From the NCBI RefSeq assembly GCF_016908115.1, contig NZ_JAFBDH010000001.1:186001-250000 (forward strand): DNA of 64,000 nt. The letters run 5' to 3'. This document shows positions 43,646 to 52,391 of this stretch, in pieces. This DNA comes from Peptoniphilus gorbachii (lineage in GTDB: Bacteria > Bacillota > Clostridia > Tissierellales > Peptoniphilaceae). Every line of letters begins with the position of its first letter. Position 1 is the stretch's first letter. The position numbers and the translations under genes are program-made. The notes under the pieces are model-generated. The model was not told where the DNA came from. It did no database searches and worked only from the letters and a program-made list of their open reading frames with translations.

Positions 43646-45310
43646 TCACCTACTTCCCTCAATTTTTTCCATTATTTCTTCTTTCATTGCACTTATTTTT
43701 TTCTTAGCTTCATCTTTATCTTCTGAAACTGCATAGGCATAAATTTTTAATTTTGGTTCTGTTCCTGATGGTCTAAGGGCAAACCATGTTTCTTCTCCAA
43801 AATAAAATTTTAAAAGATCTTGTGGATTTTCTTCATCTTCTATAAAATCAACTTTTTTCTTTAGCTCTCCAATTTTTTCAAAGCTTTCGATTTCTCTAAA
43901 GTCATCCATAATTTTTTTCATAGTTTCTTTTCCATCTTTGCCTTCAAAATAAACTGAGTCTAGGAATTCTTCAAAGTATCCATATTTTTTATAAATTTCT
44001 TCAATATAATCTTTTATTTTTAAGTTTCTCTTTTTAAGATAGCCAGCCATTTCCGCTACAATCATTGAAGTTCCAATGGCATCCTTGTCTCTTATATGAT
44101 TACCAATTACATAACCAATAGACTCTTCATAGCCAAATATAAATTTCTTTTCCTTGCTCTCATCCCAAATATTTGGAAGATTGCAAATATTTTTAAATCC
44201 AGTTAAAGTTTCAAAAACTTCTACCCCATAATCCTCTGCGATTTTTTTTATTAAATCAGCAGTAACAAGAGTTTTAACTATTGCACCATTTTCTATTTTT
44301 TTATCCTTAATTCTTTCCAAAATAAAGTTTCCAAGGATAAATCCCATTTGATTTCCAGAGATTCTTAAAATATCCTCGCCCATTTCCATAACAGCTACCC
44401 TATCTGAATCAGGATCAGTTGCAATGATTATGTCGGCATTTTCTTTTTTTGCAAGTTCAAGTGCCTTATCAAAGGCCCTAGCATCTTCTGGGTTTGGATT
44501 TGTCACATTAGTGAAATCTCCATCTGGATTTTCTTGCTCAGGCACTACATAAACATTTTTAAATCCTCGAAAGGCTAAAATATTTCTCACGAATTTATTG
44601 CCGCAGCCACTTAGTGGTGTATAGACAATTTTTATTTCCTTATCTACATCATCAGTTAGACTTTCTTTTAAGGTATTTCTGTAAAAAGATTTTGTAACCC
44701 TTTCACCTAAAAATTTAATATTTTCATATTCGCCTAATTTTTTTAGGCTAGAAAAATCAAAATCTAAGATGTCAATTTTTTGTGACTCAGCTTCCATTTT
44801 ATCAGCAATATCAGATAAAATTTGTGAGCCCTTTTCCCAGTAAAGTTTAAAGCCATTGTAATTTTTTGGATTGTGAGAAGCAGTTATCATAATACCTGAA
44901 ATAGTTTTTAAGTATCTTATTGAATAGGCAAGAAGTGGCGTTGGAGTAATTCCTGGAAAAAGATAAACCTTAATTCCCTTTTCTGCTAAAATTTCTGCAG
45001 TTAAGATAGAAAATTCATAGGAATAATGTCTTATGTCACGACCAATGACAACTCCTTTTTTCTTAGCATCTTCGCCAAGACTTTCAATTAAATTCGAAAG
45101 AGCAAGAGCTGTCCTTCCTACAGTTAAATAATTCATGCGATTTGTACCTGCACCTAAAATTCCGCGAAGTCCTGCAGTGCCAAATTCTAAATCCTTATAA
45201 AATCTGTCTTCAATTTCTTCTTCATTATCCTTAATATTTAAAAGTTCTTTTTTTAAATTTTCATCTAAAATTTCACTTGCAAGCCATTTTTCATAAATAT
45301 CTCTGTACAT
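43646..45310 (-). CDS. pgcA: Phosphoglucomutase/phosphomannomutase (PgcA type)
   Basis: Interconverts hexose 1- and 6-phosphates. 554 residues, four-domain phosphohexomutase. Active-site serine loop TASHNPKNYNGFK (near 140), metal loop DPDSDR (near 305), sugar loop FGYEESIG (near 385) and phosphate-binding RPSGTEPK (near 520) are intact. It is 2 bases downstream of ybaK and 4 bases from the PfkB-like gene. Confidence 0.92.
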   Translation of the reverse strand: MYRDIYEKWLASEILDENLKKELLNIKDNEEEIEDRFYKDLEFGTAGLRGILGAGTNRMNYLTVGRTALALSNLIESLGEDAKKKGVVIGRDIRHYSYEFSILTAEILAEKGIKVYLFPGITPTPLLAYSIRYLKTISGIMITASHNPKNYNGFKLYWEKGSQILSDIADKMEAESQKIDILDFDFSSLKKLGEYENIKFLGERVTKSFYRNTLKESLTDDVDKEIKIVYTPLSGCGNKFVRNILAFRGFKNVYVVPEQENPDGDFTNVTNPNPEDARAFDKALELAKKENADIIIATDPDSDRVAVMEMGEDILRISGNQMGFILGNFILERIKDKKIENGAIVKTLVTADLIKKIAEDYGVEVFETLTGFKNICNLPNIWDESKEKKFIFGYEESIGYVIGNHIRDKDAIGTSMIVAEMAGYLKKRNLKIKDYIEEIYKKYGYFEEFLDSVYFEGKDGKETMKKIMDDFREIESFEKIGELKKKVDFIEDEENPQDLLKFYFGEETWFALRPSGTEPKLKIYAYAVSEDKDEAKKKISAMKEEIMEKIEGSR

Positions 45311-45312
45311 AC

Positions 45313-45783
45313 TTACTCCTTTTTAATATCAGAAAATTCTCCATCAAGAGCAGAAATTAATTCCTTTGGATTTACTTTTATTTGCATGCCAACTTTTCCT
45401 CCACTTACATAAAAGAAGTCTAAGTCCTCTGCTGATGAATCGATAAAAGTTTTAAAAGATTTTTTCATGCCAACAGGAGAACAACCTCCATGAACATAAC
45501 CAGTTAGTGGAAGAAGTTTTTTTTGTGGAATCATTTCAATTTTTTTAGAATTTGATGCCTTTGCTGCCTTTTTTAAGTCAAGTTCACTGGAAACAGGAAC
45601 CACAAAGACGAAATGCTCGCTATCTTTTGCTTCTGTCACAAGAGTTTTAAAAACCCTATTTTTATCTTCACCTAACTTTTCTGCAACGTCAACTCCACCA
45701 ATTCCATCCTTGGTTGAGTATTCGATTATTTCAAAATTTATATTCTCGCTTTCAAGAATTCTCATTGCATTTGTTTTTTTCAT
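45313..45783 (-). CDS. ybaK: YbaK/EbsC-family Cys-tRNA(Pro) deacylase
   Basis: 156 residues. Removes mischarged cysteine from tRNA-Pro. The conserved lysine lies in NRVFKTLV; other family signatures are PVSSELDLKKAAKA, LTGYVHGGCSPVGMKK and FYVSGGKVGMQI. First gene of its operon, with the terminator of the aro operon about 80 bases upstream. Confidence 0.92.
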   Translation of the reverse strand: MKKTNAMRILESENINFEIIEYSTKDGIGGVDVAEKLGEDKNRVFKTLVTEAKDSEHFVFVVPVSSELDLKKAAKASNSKKIEMIPQKKLLPLTGYVHGGCSPVGMKKSFKTFIDSSAEDLDFFYVSGGKVGMQIKVNPKELISALDGEFSDIKKE

Positions 45784-45863
45784 AAAATCACCTTTTCATC
45801 TACTTTAATTTTACAACAAAAAAGAATTTTCTTCATCTATTTAATCTTCTTCTTTAGCAAATT

Positions 45864-45886
45864 AAAAAAGACTGGTCTCACCAGTC
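45864..45886 (-). terminator. Terminator of the aro-pab operon
   Basis: On the minus strand GACTGGT/ACCAGTC (45886-45880 with 45876-45870) is followed by a T-run, 3 bases after the pabC stop. Confidence 0.87.
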
Positions 45887-45888
45887 TT

Positions 45889-46602
45889 TTAAAATCCATA
45901 AATTTTTAATTTTTCTTGAATTTTTCTTGTCTTGTCCCTGCCAGTAAATTTTATCTCGTCGATTGCTTTGACATTTCTCACGCCCATTAATGAATTTGAA
46001 ATAAAACATTCATCAAAACTAGCTAAATCTTTGGCATTAATTATTTCTTCAACAATTTCAAAATTTTTAAGGAGAAAATCTCTCATAGTTCCCCTTAAAA
46101 GTCCTGAAGAAATTTCTGGAGTATAGATTTTATCCTCTCTTACGAAGAAAATATTTGCAAAGGAAGTTTCACAGACTTCATTTCTTTCATTTAAAAAAAG
46201 AGCAGAATCAAAACCATTTTCCACAGCCCACCTGTGTTCCAAAATATTTTCATAATAGCAAAGGCTCTTATGATAGATGATTTTTGAAGAGCTATTTCTT
46301 CTTACAGGTGAAATTTTTAAGCTGAAGCCTTTATTTTCATCTCTATAACTATCTTTTCTACCTGTCAAAATAAAATTTTCATCAGAAACTATTAGTTTTA
46401 AGGCAAAATCTTTTTCTTCAGAATTTTTTATATAGTCATAAATTTTTTCTTCCTTTATTTCTTTTTCAATGCCAAAAAATTTTAAAGATTTTTTTAATCT
46501 ATCTAAATGTTCTCTTAAAAAGAGAGGGTCACCCTTTACTACTTTTATAGTTTCAAAGGCGCCCTTTCCAAAAGAAAATCCATCATCAAATTCTATTTCC
46601 AT
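45889..46602 (-). CDS. pabC: Aminodeoxychorismate lyase (class IV aminotransferase)
   Basis: Releases pyruvate from aminodeoxychorismate to give p-aminobenzoate. 237 residues, shorter than most (about 270). FDDGFSFGKGAFETI opens it, the PLP lysine is in YHKSLCYYENIL (about 131), and NEVCETSFANIFFV carries the conserved Glu. A D-amino acid or branched-chain transaminase is possible by family, but the operon with pabAB decides for PabC. AGGAG precedes the ATG; it overlaps aroF by 17 bases. Confidence 0.85.
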   Translation of the reverse strand: MEIEFDDGFSFGKGAFETIKVVKGDPLFLREHLDRLKKSLKFFGIEKEIKEEKIYDYIKNSEEKDFALKLIVSDENFILTGRKDSYRDENKGFSLKISPVRRNSSSKIIYHKSLCYYENILEHRWAVENGFDSALFLNERNEVCETSFANIFFVREDKIYTPEISSGLLRGTMRDFLLKNFEIVEEIINAKDLASFDECFISNSLMGVRNVKAIDEIKFTGRDKTRKIQEKLKIYGF

Positions 46603-47371
46603 TAAATTCTCCTAGAATTTTTGTAATTTTTTTATAAGCTTCATAATCAATAGTTTGTGGGCCGTCACTTTTTGCCATGTCTGGATTTTCGTGAACTTCT
46701 ATCATCACACCATCAAGTCCAAGAGCAAGAGTGGCTTTAACCATTGGCTCAATTAATTCTCTTTTTCCTGTTCCGTGGCTTGGGTCAATAATAACTGGAT
46801 AGCCTGTTTTTTCTTTTATATAATAAGCTCCAGCAAAGTCAAGGGTGTTTCTAAGTTCTGTTTCAAAAGTCCTTATGCCTCTTTCGCAAAAAATTATATT
46901 ATGATTTCCCTCTACTTCAATATATTTTGCAGCCATTTCCCATTCTCTAAGATTTGCAGAAAAACTTCTCTTTAAAATTATTGGCTTATTAGTTTTACCA
47001 ACTTTTTTTAAAAGAGCATAATTATACATATTTCGTGATCCAATTTGAAAGGCATCTACATAGTCCTTCATGGCGTCAACATGGTCTTCACTTAAAACTT
47101 CTGTAACTATAGGAAGATTTGTCATATCTGATGCTTCCTTTAAATATTTTAATCCTTCAAAGCCAAGTCCTTGAAAGTCAAAGGGACTTGTTCTTGGTTT
47201 AAAGGCTCCACCGCGAAGAATATCTATGCCCATTTCTTTTAAGGCTTTTGCTTCCTCAATAATGTGTTCTCGAGATTCAATGGAGCAGGGTCCAGCAATA
47301 ATAATTGGCTTGCCAGAACCTAGCTTGACATCTCTAATTTTTACAATTTTTCCTTTACTCATTTCATTCAT
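46586..47371 (-). CDS. aroF: DAHP synthase, type I-beta (3-deoxy-7-phosphoheptulonate synthase)
   Basis: Joins phosphoenolpyruvate and erythrose 4-phosphate, the first step of the shikimate pathway. 261 residues, the short type without regulatory domain. Motifs AGPCSIES, KPRTSPFDFQGLG, QIGSRNMYNYALLKKVG, CERGIRTFET and DPSHGTGKR are intact. No chorismate mutase or ferredoxin-like regulatory domain is fused here. A chorismate mutase domain sits instead on the tri-domain protein of the same operon. Starts one base inside the end of pabAB. Confidence 0.95.
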   Translation of the reverse strand: MNEMSKGKIVKIRDVKLGSGKPIIIAGPCSIESREHIIEEAKALKEMGIDILRGGAFKPRTSPFDFQGLGFEGLKYLKEASDMTNLPIVTEVLSEDHVDAMKDYVDAFQIGSRNMYNYALLKKVGKTNKPIILKRSFSANLREWEMAAKYIEVEGNHNIIFCERGIRTFETELRNTLDFAGAYYIKEKTGYPVIIDPSHGTGKRELIEPMVKATLALGLDGVMIEVHENPDMAKSDGPQTIDYEAYKKITKILGEFNGNRI

Positions 47372-49383
47372 TATCCTTTGCTTCCCTCAATATCTATGTC
47401 ATTAAAATTATTGTAATAAGCTTGCAGTGCCAGTAGAGATCCCTTTGCCTTTAAGACAATTTCGTCAAATTCTTCTTCTGCATCAGATAAAAGAATTATA
47501 GCTCCTCCTACTCCTATTGTCGCCTTATCTTCTTCTATTAAAGCAGTTCTAATTACAATATTAAAATCAATTGTAGAATTATTTGATATAAATCCAATTG
47601 TTCCTGAATAAACTCCTCGAGGATAATTTTCTAACTGGTCAATGATTTCCAGTGTACGTTTTTTTGGCGCACCTGTCATGGAACCACCTGGAAAAGTTTT
47701 TTTCAAGACATCCATTATATCCACATCATCTTTAATTTTTCCAGAAACTGTAGTTACAAGTTGATGAAGAGTTTTATAAGTCTCTACATCCATTAATTTT
47801 GGCACCTTTACAGTTCCAATTTCACAAAATTTACCCAGGTCATTTCTAAGTAAATCTACAATCATTAAATTTTCAGATTTTGTCTTTTCTTCATTTCTAA
47901 GTTCATCAATAAGTTTTTGATCTTCTTCTAAGCTATCTCCTCTTCTAATAGTACCCTTTATTGGCTTTGTCGTCACAATTTTATTTTTATCCACTTTTAA
48001 AAATCTTTCCATGGAAGATGAGGCAATTTTTATCTCATCTAAGGGCAAGAAGGCAGAATATTGTCCAGGACTTTTTTCTCTTAGCTTCATATAATATTTT
48101 TTAGCATCTAATTTATCAAAAATATCTAGTCTATTTGTTAGACAAACTTCATAAGTTTCTCCCTGGCATATTAAGTCTTTGATCTTTTCTATATCATTTA
48201 TATAAGTTTTTTTGTCCTTCATAAATTTTAATTTTGGAAAATCTTTTTTACTAGCCTCTTCATTATTTTCTTCAAAATTCTTCTCCAAAATGTTTTTTAT
48301 GTCTTTTACCCAATCTTTGTCATCTGCCATAGATAAAATATAGAGTTTTTCTTCTTTGTGGTCGTATACAAGTGCCCTGTCGCAATATTTAAAATAGGCA
48401 TCAGGAAAATCGTAGGAAAATTTATTTGTGACATTTTCTGTATCTTTTTTTAATTCGTAACCCAAATATCCAATATAGCCCAACTGAAAATCAAAGGGAA
48501 GTGCTTCATTATATGTCCATTTTTTTCTATTTTTCTTTAAGAAATCAAAAATATTTTCTTTGTCATTTTCTTTTTTTCTTCCATCAAGAAAATATTTTTC
48601 TACAAGATTTTTGTCTACATCATACTTTATTGTGTGAGCCTTTGTACTTTGCAAGCCAAAAATTGAAAATCTTGAAAGGCCTTCTTCCACCTTGCTGGAG
48701 TCAAGCCAAAGAGCTTTATGGTCATACTTATAAAGTTTTTCATAAATATTTTTTGTATCAAAACTTTTCTCAATTATTTCATAATAAAGTTGGTATTCCT
48801 TATAAAATTCTCTGCAAATATTTATAAAATTTTCAATTAGTTTTTCTCCACATTCACTTGCAATAGATTCTGGATGAAATTGCAGACCATAAATTGGCTT
48901 AGTCTTGTGAGAAATTGCCATTACAACTCCATCTTCCGTTCTTGCATCAATATTTATATTTTGAAGTTCCTTGTCTTCGCAAGTTAGTGAGTGATATCTT
49001 GTGACTTTAAAATTATTTTTTATTCCCTTAAATAAATTTTTACCATTATGAATAATTTCGCTTTGCCTTCCGTGCATGGGTTCACTTGCCCTTAAAATTT
49101 TGCCACCATTATAATAATAAATTCCCTGATGACCTAGGCAAATCCCTAAAATTGGCTTATTTAATTTTTCTATTATGTCTTTACAAACACCAAAATCCTT
49201 CTCTTTTTCTGGGCTACCAGGACCTGGAGATAAAATTACATTGTCAAAGTCTAAATCTAAAATTTCTTGGTAAGTCAATTCATCATTTTTAATTACAAGA
49301 GGTTCAATACCACTGACTTTTCCAATTAATTGAAAAAGGTTATAAGTATAGGAATCGTAGTTGTCAATTATAAGTGATTTCAT
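47371..49383 (-). CDS. pabAB: Aminodeoxychorismate synthase, PabA-PabB fusion
   Basis: Makes 4-amino-4-deoxychorismate from chorismate and glutamine. 670 residues. The glutaminase (1-195) has SPGPGSPE, the nucleophile in GICLGHQG and FHPESIAS. The chorismate-binding part (about 205-665) has PIKGTIRRG at 474-482. The Lys in PIKGT is typical of PabB, where anthranilate synthase has PIAGT, so pABA rather than tryptophan is the product. FPGGSMTGAPKKR (564-576) is intact. Overlaps aroQ by 4 bases. Confidence 0.93.
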   Translation of the reverse strand: MKSLIIDNYDSYTYNLFQLIGKVSGIEPLVIKNDELTYQEILDLDFDNVILSPGPGSPEKEKDFGVCKDIIEKLNKPILGICLGHQGIYYYNGGKILRASEPMHGRQSEIIHNGKNLFKGIKNNFKVTRYHSLTCEDKELQNINIDARTEDGVVMAISHKTKPIYGLQFHPESIASECGEKLIENFINICREFYKEYQLYYEIIEKSFDTKNIYEKLYKYDHKALWLDSSKVEEGLSRFSIFGLQSTKAHTIKYDVDKNLVEKYFLDGRKKENDKENIFDFLKKNRKKWTYNEALPFDFQLGYIGYLGYELKKDTENVTNKFSYDFPDAYFKYCDRALVYDHKEEKLYILSMADDKDWVKDIKNILEKNFEENNEEASKKDFPKLKFMKDKKTYINDIEKIKDLICQGETYEVCLTNRLDIFDKLDAKKYYMKLREKSPGQYSAFLPLDEIKIASSSMERFLKVDKNKIVTTKPIKGTIRRGDSLEEDQKLIDELRNEEKTKSENLMIVDLLRNDLGKFCEIGTVKVPKLMDVETYKTLHQLVTTVSGKIKDDVDIMDVLKKTFPGGSMTGAPKKRTLEIIDQLENYPRGVYSGTIGFISNNSTIDFNIVIRTALIEEDKATIGVGGAIILLSDAEEEFDEIVLKAKGSLLALQAYYNNFNDIDIEGSKG

Positions 49384-49820
49384 TTTTGCTCCTTTAAATA
49401 GTTTTTTAGATATATTATTGCCTTTGTGTAGCCTTCAATTCCATAGCCTTCAAAAAACTTTAAGGAATAATTTCTAATAAAATTTACTTGTCTAAAATCT
49501 TCACGCTCTGAAACTTTCGAAATGTGAACTTCAACTGTGGGGATATTCACCGCCTTTAGGGAATCTAAAATTGCCACGCTAGTGTGAGTGTAGGCAGCTG
49601 GGTTGATAACAATGCCGTCTACTTTTTTGTAGACACTTTGAATTTTATCCACGATGTCACCTTCGTGATTTGATTGAAATTCTTCTATTTCAATATTTTC
49701 CTCAGCTGCTACTTTATCTATTAAGTTTAACAAATTTTCGTAAGTATCCCTGCCATAGATATTTACTTCGCGAATGCCCAGCATATTTATATTTGGACCA
49801 TTAATTACTAGAATTTTCAT
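49380..49820 (-). CDS. aroQ: 3-Dehydroquinate dehydratase, type II
   Basis: Removes water from 3-dehydroquinate to give 3-dehydroshikimate. 146 residues, the usual length for the dodecameric type. INGPNINMLGIREVNIYG carries the catalytic Tyr loop, QSNHEGDIVDKI and NPAAYTHTSVAILDSL the catalytic and substrate residues, VEVHISKVSERE the closing block. Overlaps the upstream fusion gene by 20 bases. Confidence 0.96.
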   Translation of the reverse strand: MKILVINGPNINMLGIREVNIYGRDTYENLLNLIDKVAAEENIEIEEFQSNHEGDIVDKIQSVYKKVDGIVINPAAYTHTSVAILDSLKAVNIPTVEVHISKVSEREDFRQVNFIRNYSLKFFEGYGIEGYTKAIIYLKNYLKEQK

Positions 49821-51309
49821 AGTTCTTTATTTCCTCCAGAATTTTTTCCAAAGTCTTTTCCTCATCTTCAATAACTTTTATTTTTATGTGAGAAATTTCT
49901 TGGTAAATTTTATTTCTCTCTCCATACATTTTTTCTAGGGTCTCTAAATCTTTTGAGAGAGGTCTTCCCTCAGTTTCAAGATGTTTTATATCTCTATCTA
50001 AATAAATTACAAGTGAATTTTGTAAAATTAAATCTCTATTTATTTCTTTTAGTGGAGTGCCGCCACCAGTGGCAATTATTACTCCAGTTTTTTTGGAAAC
50101 ATCTTCTAGCACCCTTGTCTCAAGGTCCCTAAAATATTTTTCGCCCTTCTTATCAAAAATTTCTGGAATATTTCCTTCCCTTTCCTCGATTAATTTATCT
50201 GTGTCAAAGTATTCTCTCTTTAATTTTTCTGACAAGAGTCTTGCCATTGTAGTCTTGCCACAGGAAGGCATGCCCACAAAAGCAATATTATCCATGTCAA
50301 TTTTTATTTTAAAATAGATTTTTTCAATTAAAGACTCATCTAATTTTTCATCTAAAAAAAGTTCTGCCGCAAAAAAAGCTTGCGCAACTAGCATTAAAAG
50401 TCCATTCATGGTTTTTATGCCAAGCTTCTCCCCGTCTAAAATTAATTTTGTCTTTAGGGGATTATAAATTAAATCTATTGCACTTTCTAAATTTTTAAAG
50501 ATTTTTATATCCACCTTGCAGTCCATATTATTTGGAAACATGCCCACTGGACTCGCGTTAATTATAATATCAAAATCTTTAAATTTATCTAAATTGTCGT
50601 AATTATTTTCGCCACTTCTACTGATGACAACAACACTTTTTGCTCCCTTATCAGCTGCAAGTTTTTGGACCATTTTGCTTGCTCCGCCAGAACCAAGAAT
50701 TAAAATCTTTTTGTCTTTTAGGTCAATATCAAAATATTTTAAAGAGTAATCAAAGCCAAGATAGTCTGTGTTGTAGCCCTTTAAAATTCCATTTCTATTT
50801 ATAATTGTATTTACTGCTCCAATTTCTTTAGCAGCAAGATCAACTTGGTCTAAATATTTTATAGAAAGTTCCTTATAGGGAATTGTCACATTTATTCCCC
50901 TAAAATTTTTCTTTTTAAAAAAATCTTCAACTTCACTTTCTTTTAAATTTTTTAGATTATAAGCATATTTTCCAAATAATTCATGTATTTCTTTTGATTT
51001 GCTGTGGGACAAACTTTGACCTATAAGTCCATACTTAAAATTTTCATCCTTAACTTTTGAAATTATTTTTTTGCTCTCCCTAAAAATTTCACCATAAATT
51101 GGCTTTATGGCATCTTTAAATTCTGGGGCAATTTTATTTTCTAAGTTTTTTATAATTTCCCCTTCACGACTAGAATCTTCAGTGTTTAAATTGCTATTTG
51201 CCTTAATAATTCCAACTTCCTTGGAGATTTTCATTCGCCTTTCTAAAAGATGGACAATTTTTGAATCTATTTCATCTAAAATTTTTCTTGATTCATCTAA
51301 ATTTTTCAT
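49801..51309 (-). CDS. Chorismate mutase - shikimate dehydrogenase - shikimate kinase fusion
   Basis: 502 residues with three domains. Chorismate mutase of AroQ type (1-88): R8, R25, K36, D45, R48, E49 and S79 line up with the E. coli active site, but the Gln88 position is Ile83. Shikimate dehydrogenase (about 91-335): SHSKS (101-105), catalytic K146 in VTIPYKE, NTD (180-182), NADP loop GSGGAS (207-212). Shikimate kinase (about 339-495): P-loop GMPSCGKTT (346-354), DTD (369-371), R394, GGG (415-417), R449. The last two are consecutive pathway steps; the mutase may divert chorismate to prephenate or sense pathway products. Overlaps aroC by 4 bases (ATGA). Confidence 0.93.
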   Translation of the reverse strand: MKNLDESRKILDEIDSKIVHLLERRMKISKEVGIIKANSNLNTEDSSREGEIIKNLENKIAPEFKDAIKPIYGEIFRESKKIISKVKDENFKYGLIGQSLSHSKSKEIHELFGKYAYNLKNLKESEVEDFFKKKNFRGINVTIPYKELSIKYLDQVDLAAKEIGAVNTIINRNGILKGYNTDYLGFDYSLKYFDIDLKDKKILILGSGGASKMVQKLAADKGAKSVVVISRSGENNYDNLDKFKDFDIIINASPVGMFPNNMDCKVDIKIFKNLESAIDLIYNPLKTKLILDGEKLGIKTMNGLLMLVAQAFFAAELFLDEKLDESLIEKIYFKIKIDMDNIAFVGMPSCGKTTMARLLSEKLKREYFDTDKLIEEREGNIPEIFDKKGEKYFRDLETRVLEDVSKKTGVIIATGGGTPLKEINRDLILQNSLVIYLDRDIKHLETEGRPLSKDLETLEKMYGERNKIYQEISHIKIKVIEDEEKTLEKILEEIKNYENSSN

Positions 51310-52391
51310 CCTTCACCTTCCATAACTAAGTCTAAAATTGCAAGTGCAGTAATCATTTCAATGGCAACAAGAGCTCTGGGAACTATTGAAGGATCATGTC
51401 TTCCAATAATTTTAAGCTTAACATTTTTTTTATCTTTTAAAGATATTGTATTTTGCGCCTTTGCAATGGAGCTCGTGGACTTCACTGCAGTCCTAAAAAT
51501 TATTGGCATGCCACTTGAAAGTCCGCCAATAATTCCACCATTATTGTTAGTCCTAGTCTTTACCTCTCCATTTTCGTAATAGTATTCATCGTTGTGGCTG
51601 CTTCCGTGCATTTTTGCTGCTTCAAATCCACTGCCAAATTCAATTCCTCTTATTCCAGGAACGGAAAAAACTGCGTGAGAAATTACTGACTCTAGAGAAT
51701 CAAAAAAAGGCTCGCCAATTCCTTTAGGTATATTTAAAATAAAGGTCTCTACAATTCCACCAATGGAATCTCCAACTTCCTTTGCCCTTAAAATTTCTTC
51801 CTGCATTTTTTCCCTTGCTGAATCTTCAAAAACTGGGAAGTCTTCATTTTTTAAATCGTAAAGTTTTTCTTCGCCAATATCATTTAAATTTAAGTCAATA
51901 TCACTTGCTTGGCCTATTGATTTTATCCTAGAATAAATTTTTATGCCCCTCTTTAAAAGTAAATCTTCAGCAATAGAACCGGCGATTACTATGGGAGCAG
52001 TCATTCTGCCAGAAAATTGTCCGCCACCTCTTATATCGTTAAAGCCCTTGAATTTAACATAGGCTGGATAGTCTGCATGAGATGGACGTGGTCTATCCTT
52101 TAAATTATCGTAGTCCCTACTCTTTTGGTCTTTGTTTTCGATTATTGCACAGATTGGTGCTCCACAAGTAATGCCATCAACTTCTCCACTCACAATTTTA
52201 AAGTCGTCATCTTCCTTTCTTGCAGTGGAAAATTTATTTTTGCCAGGTCTTCTTCTCTCAAGGTTTTTCCTTATTAAATCTTTATTTATTTTATATCCAG
52301 CACTTATGCCCTCAATAACAATTCCAAGATCTTCAGAATGTGATTGACCAAATAAAGTTACTTTAAAATTTTTGCCAAAACTATATGACAT
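51306..52391 (-). CDS. aroC: Chorismate synthase
   Basis: Converts EPSP to chorismate using reduced FMN. 361 residues. Signatures FGQSHSEDLGIVIEG (about 13-27), RPSHADYPAYVKF, GGQFSGRMTAP and the C-terminal GRHDPSIVPRALVAIE are intact. Overlaps aroA by 11 bases. Confidence 0.97.
   Translation of the reverse strand: MSYSFGKNFKVTLFGQSHSEDLGIVIEGISAGYKINKDLIRKNLERRRPGKNKFSTARKEDDDFKIVSGEVDGITCGAPICAIIENKDQKSRDYDNLKDRPRPSHADYPAYVKFKGFNDIRGGGQFSGRMTAPIVIAGSIAEDLLLKRGIKIYSRIKSIGQASDIDLNLNDIGEEKLYDLKNEDFPVFEDSAREKMQEEILRAKEVGDSIGGIVETFILNIPKGIGEPFFDSLESVISHAVFSVPGIRGIEFGSGFEAAKMHGSSHNDEYYYENGEVKTRTNNNGGIIGGLSSGMPIIFRTAVKSTSSIAKAQNTISLKDKKNVKLKIIGRHDPSIVPRALVAIEMITALAILDLVMEGEG

Noticed and set aside
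47371-49383. Anthranilate synthase (TrpE-TrpG fusion)
   Set aside because: PIKGT with Lys and the neighbouring pabC favour aminodeoxychorismate synthase; no trp genes are in the window.
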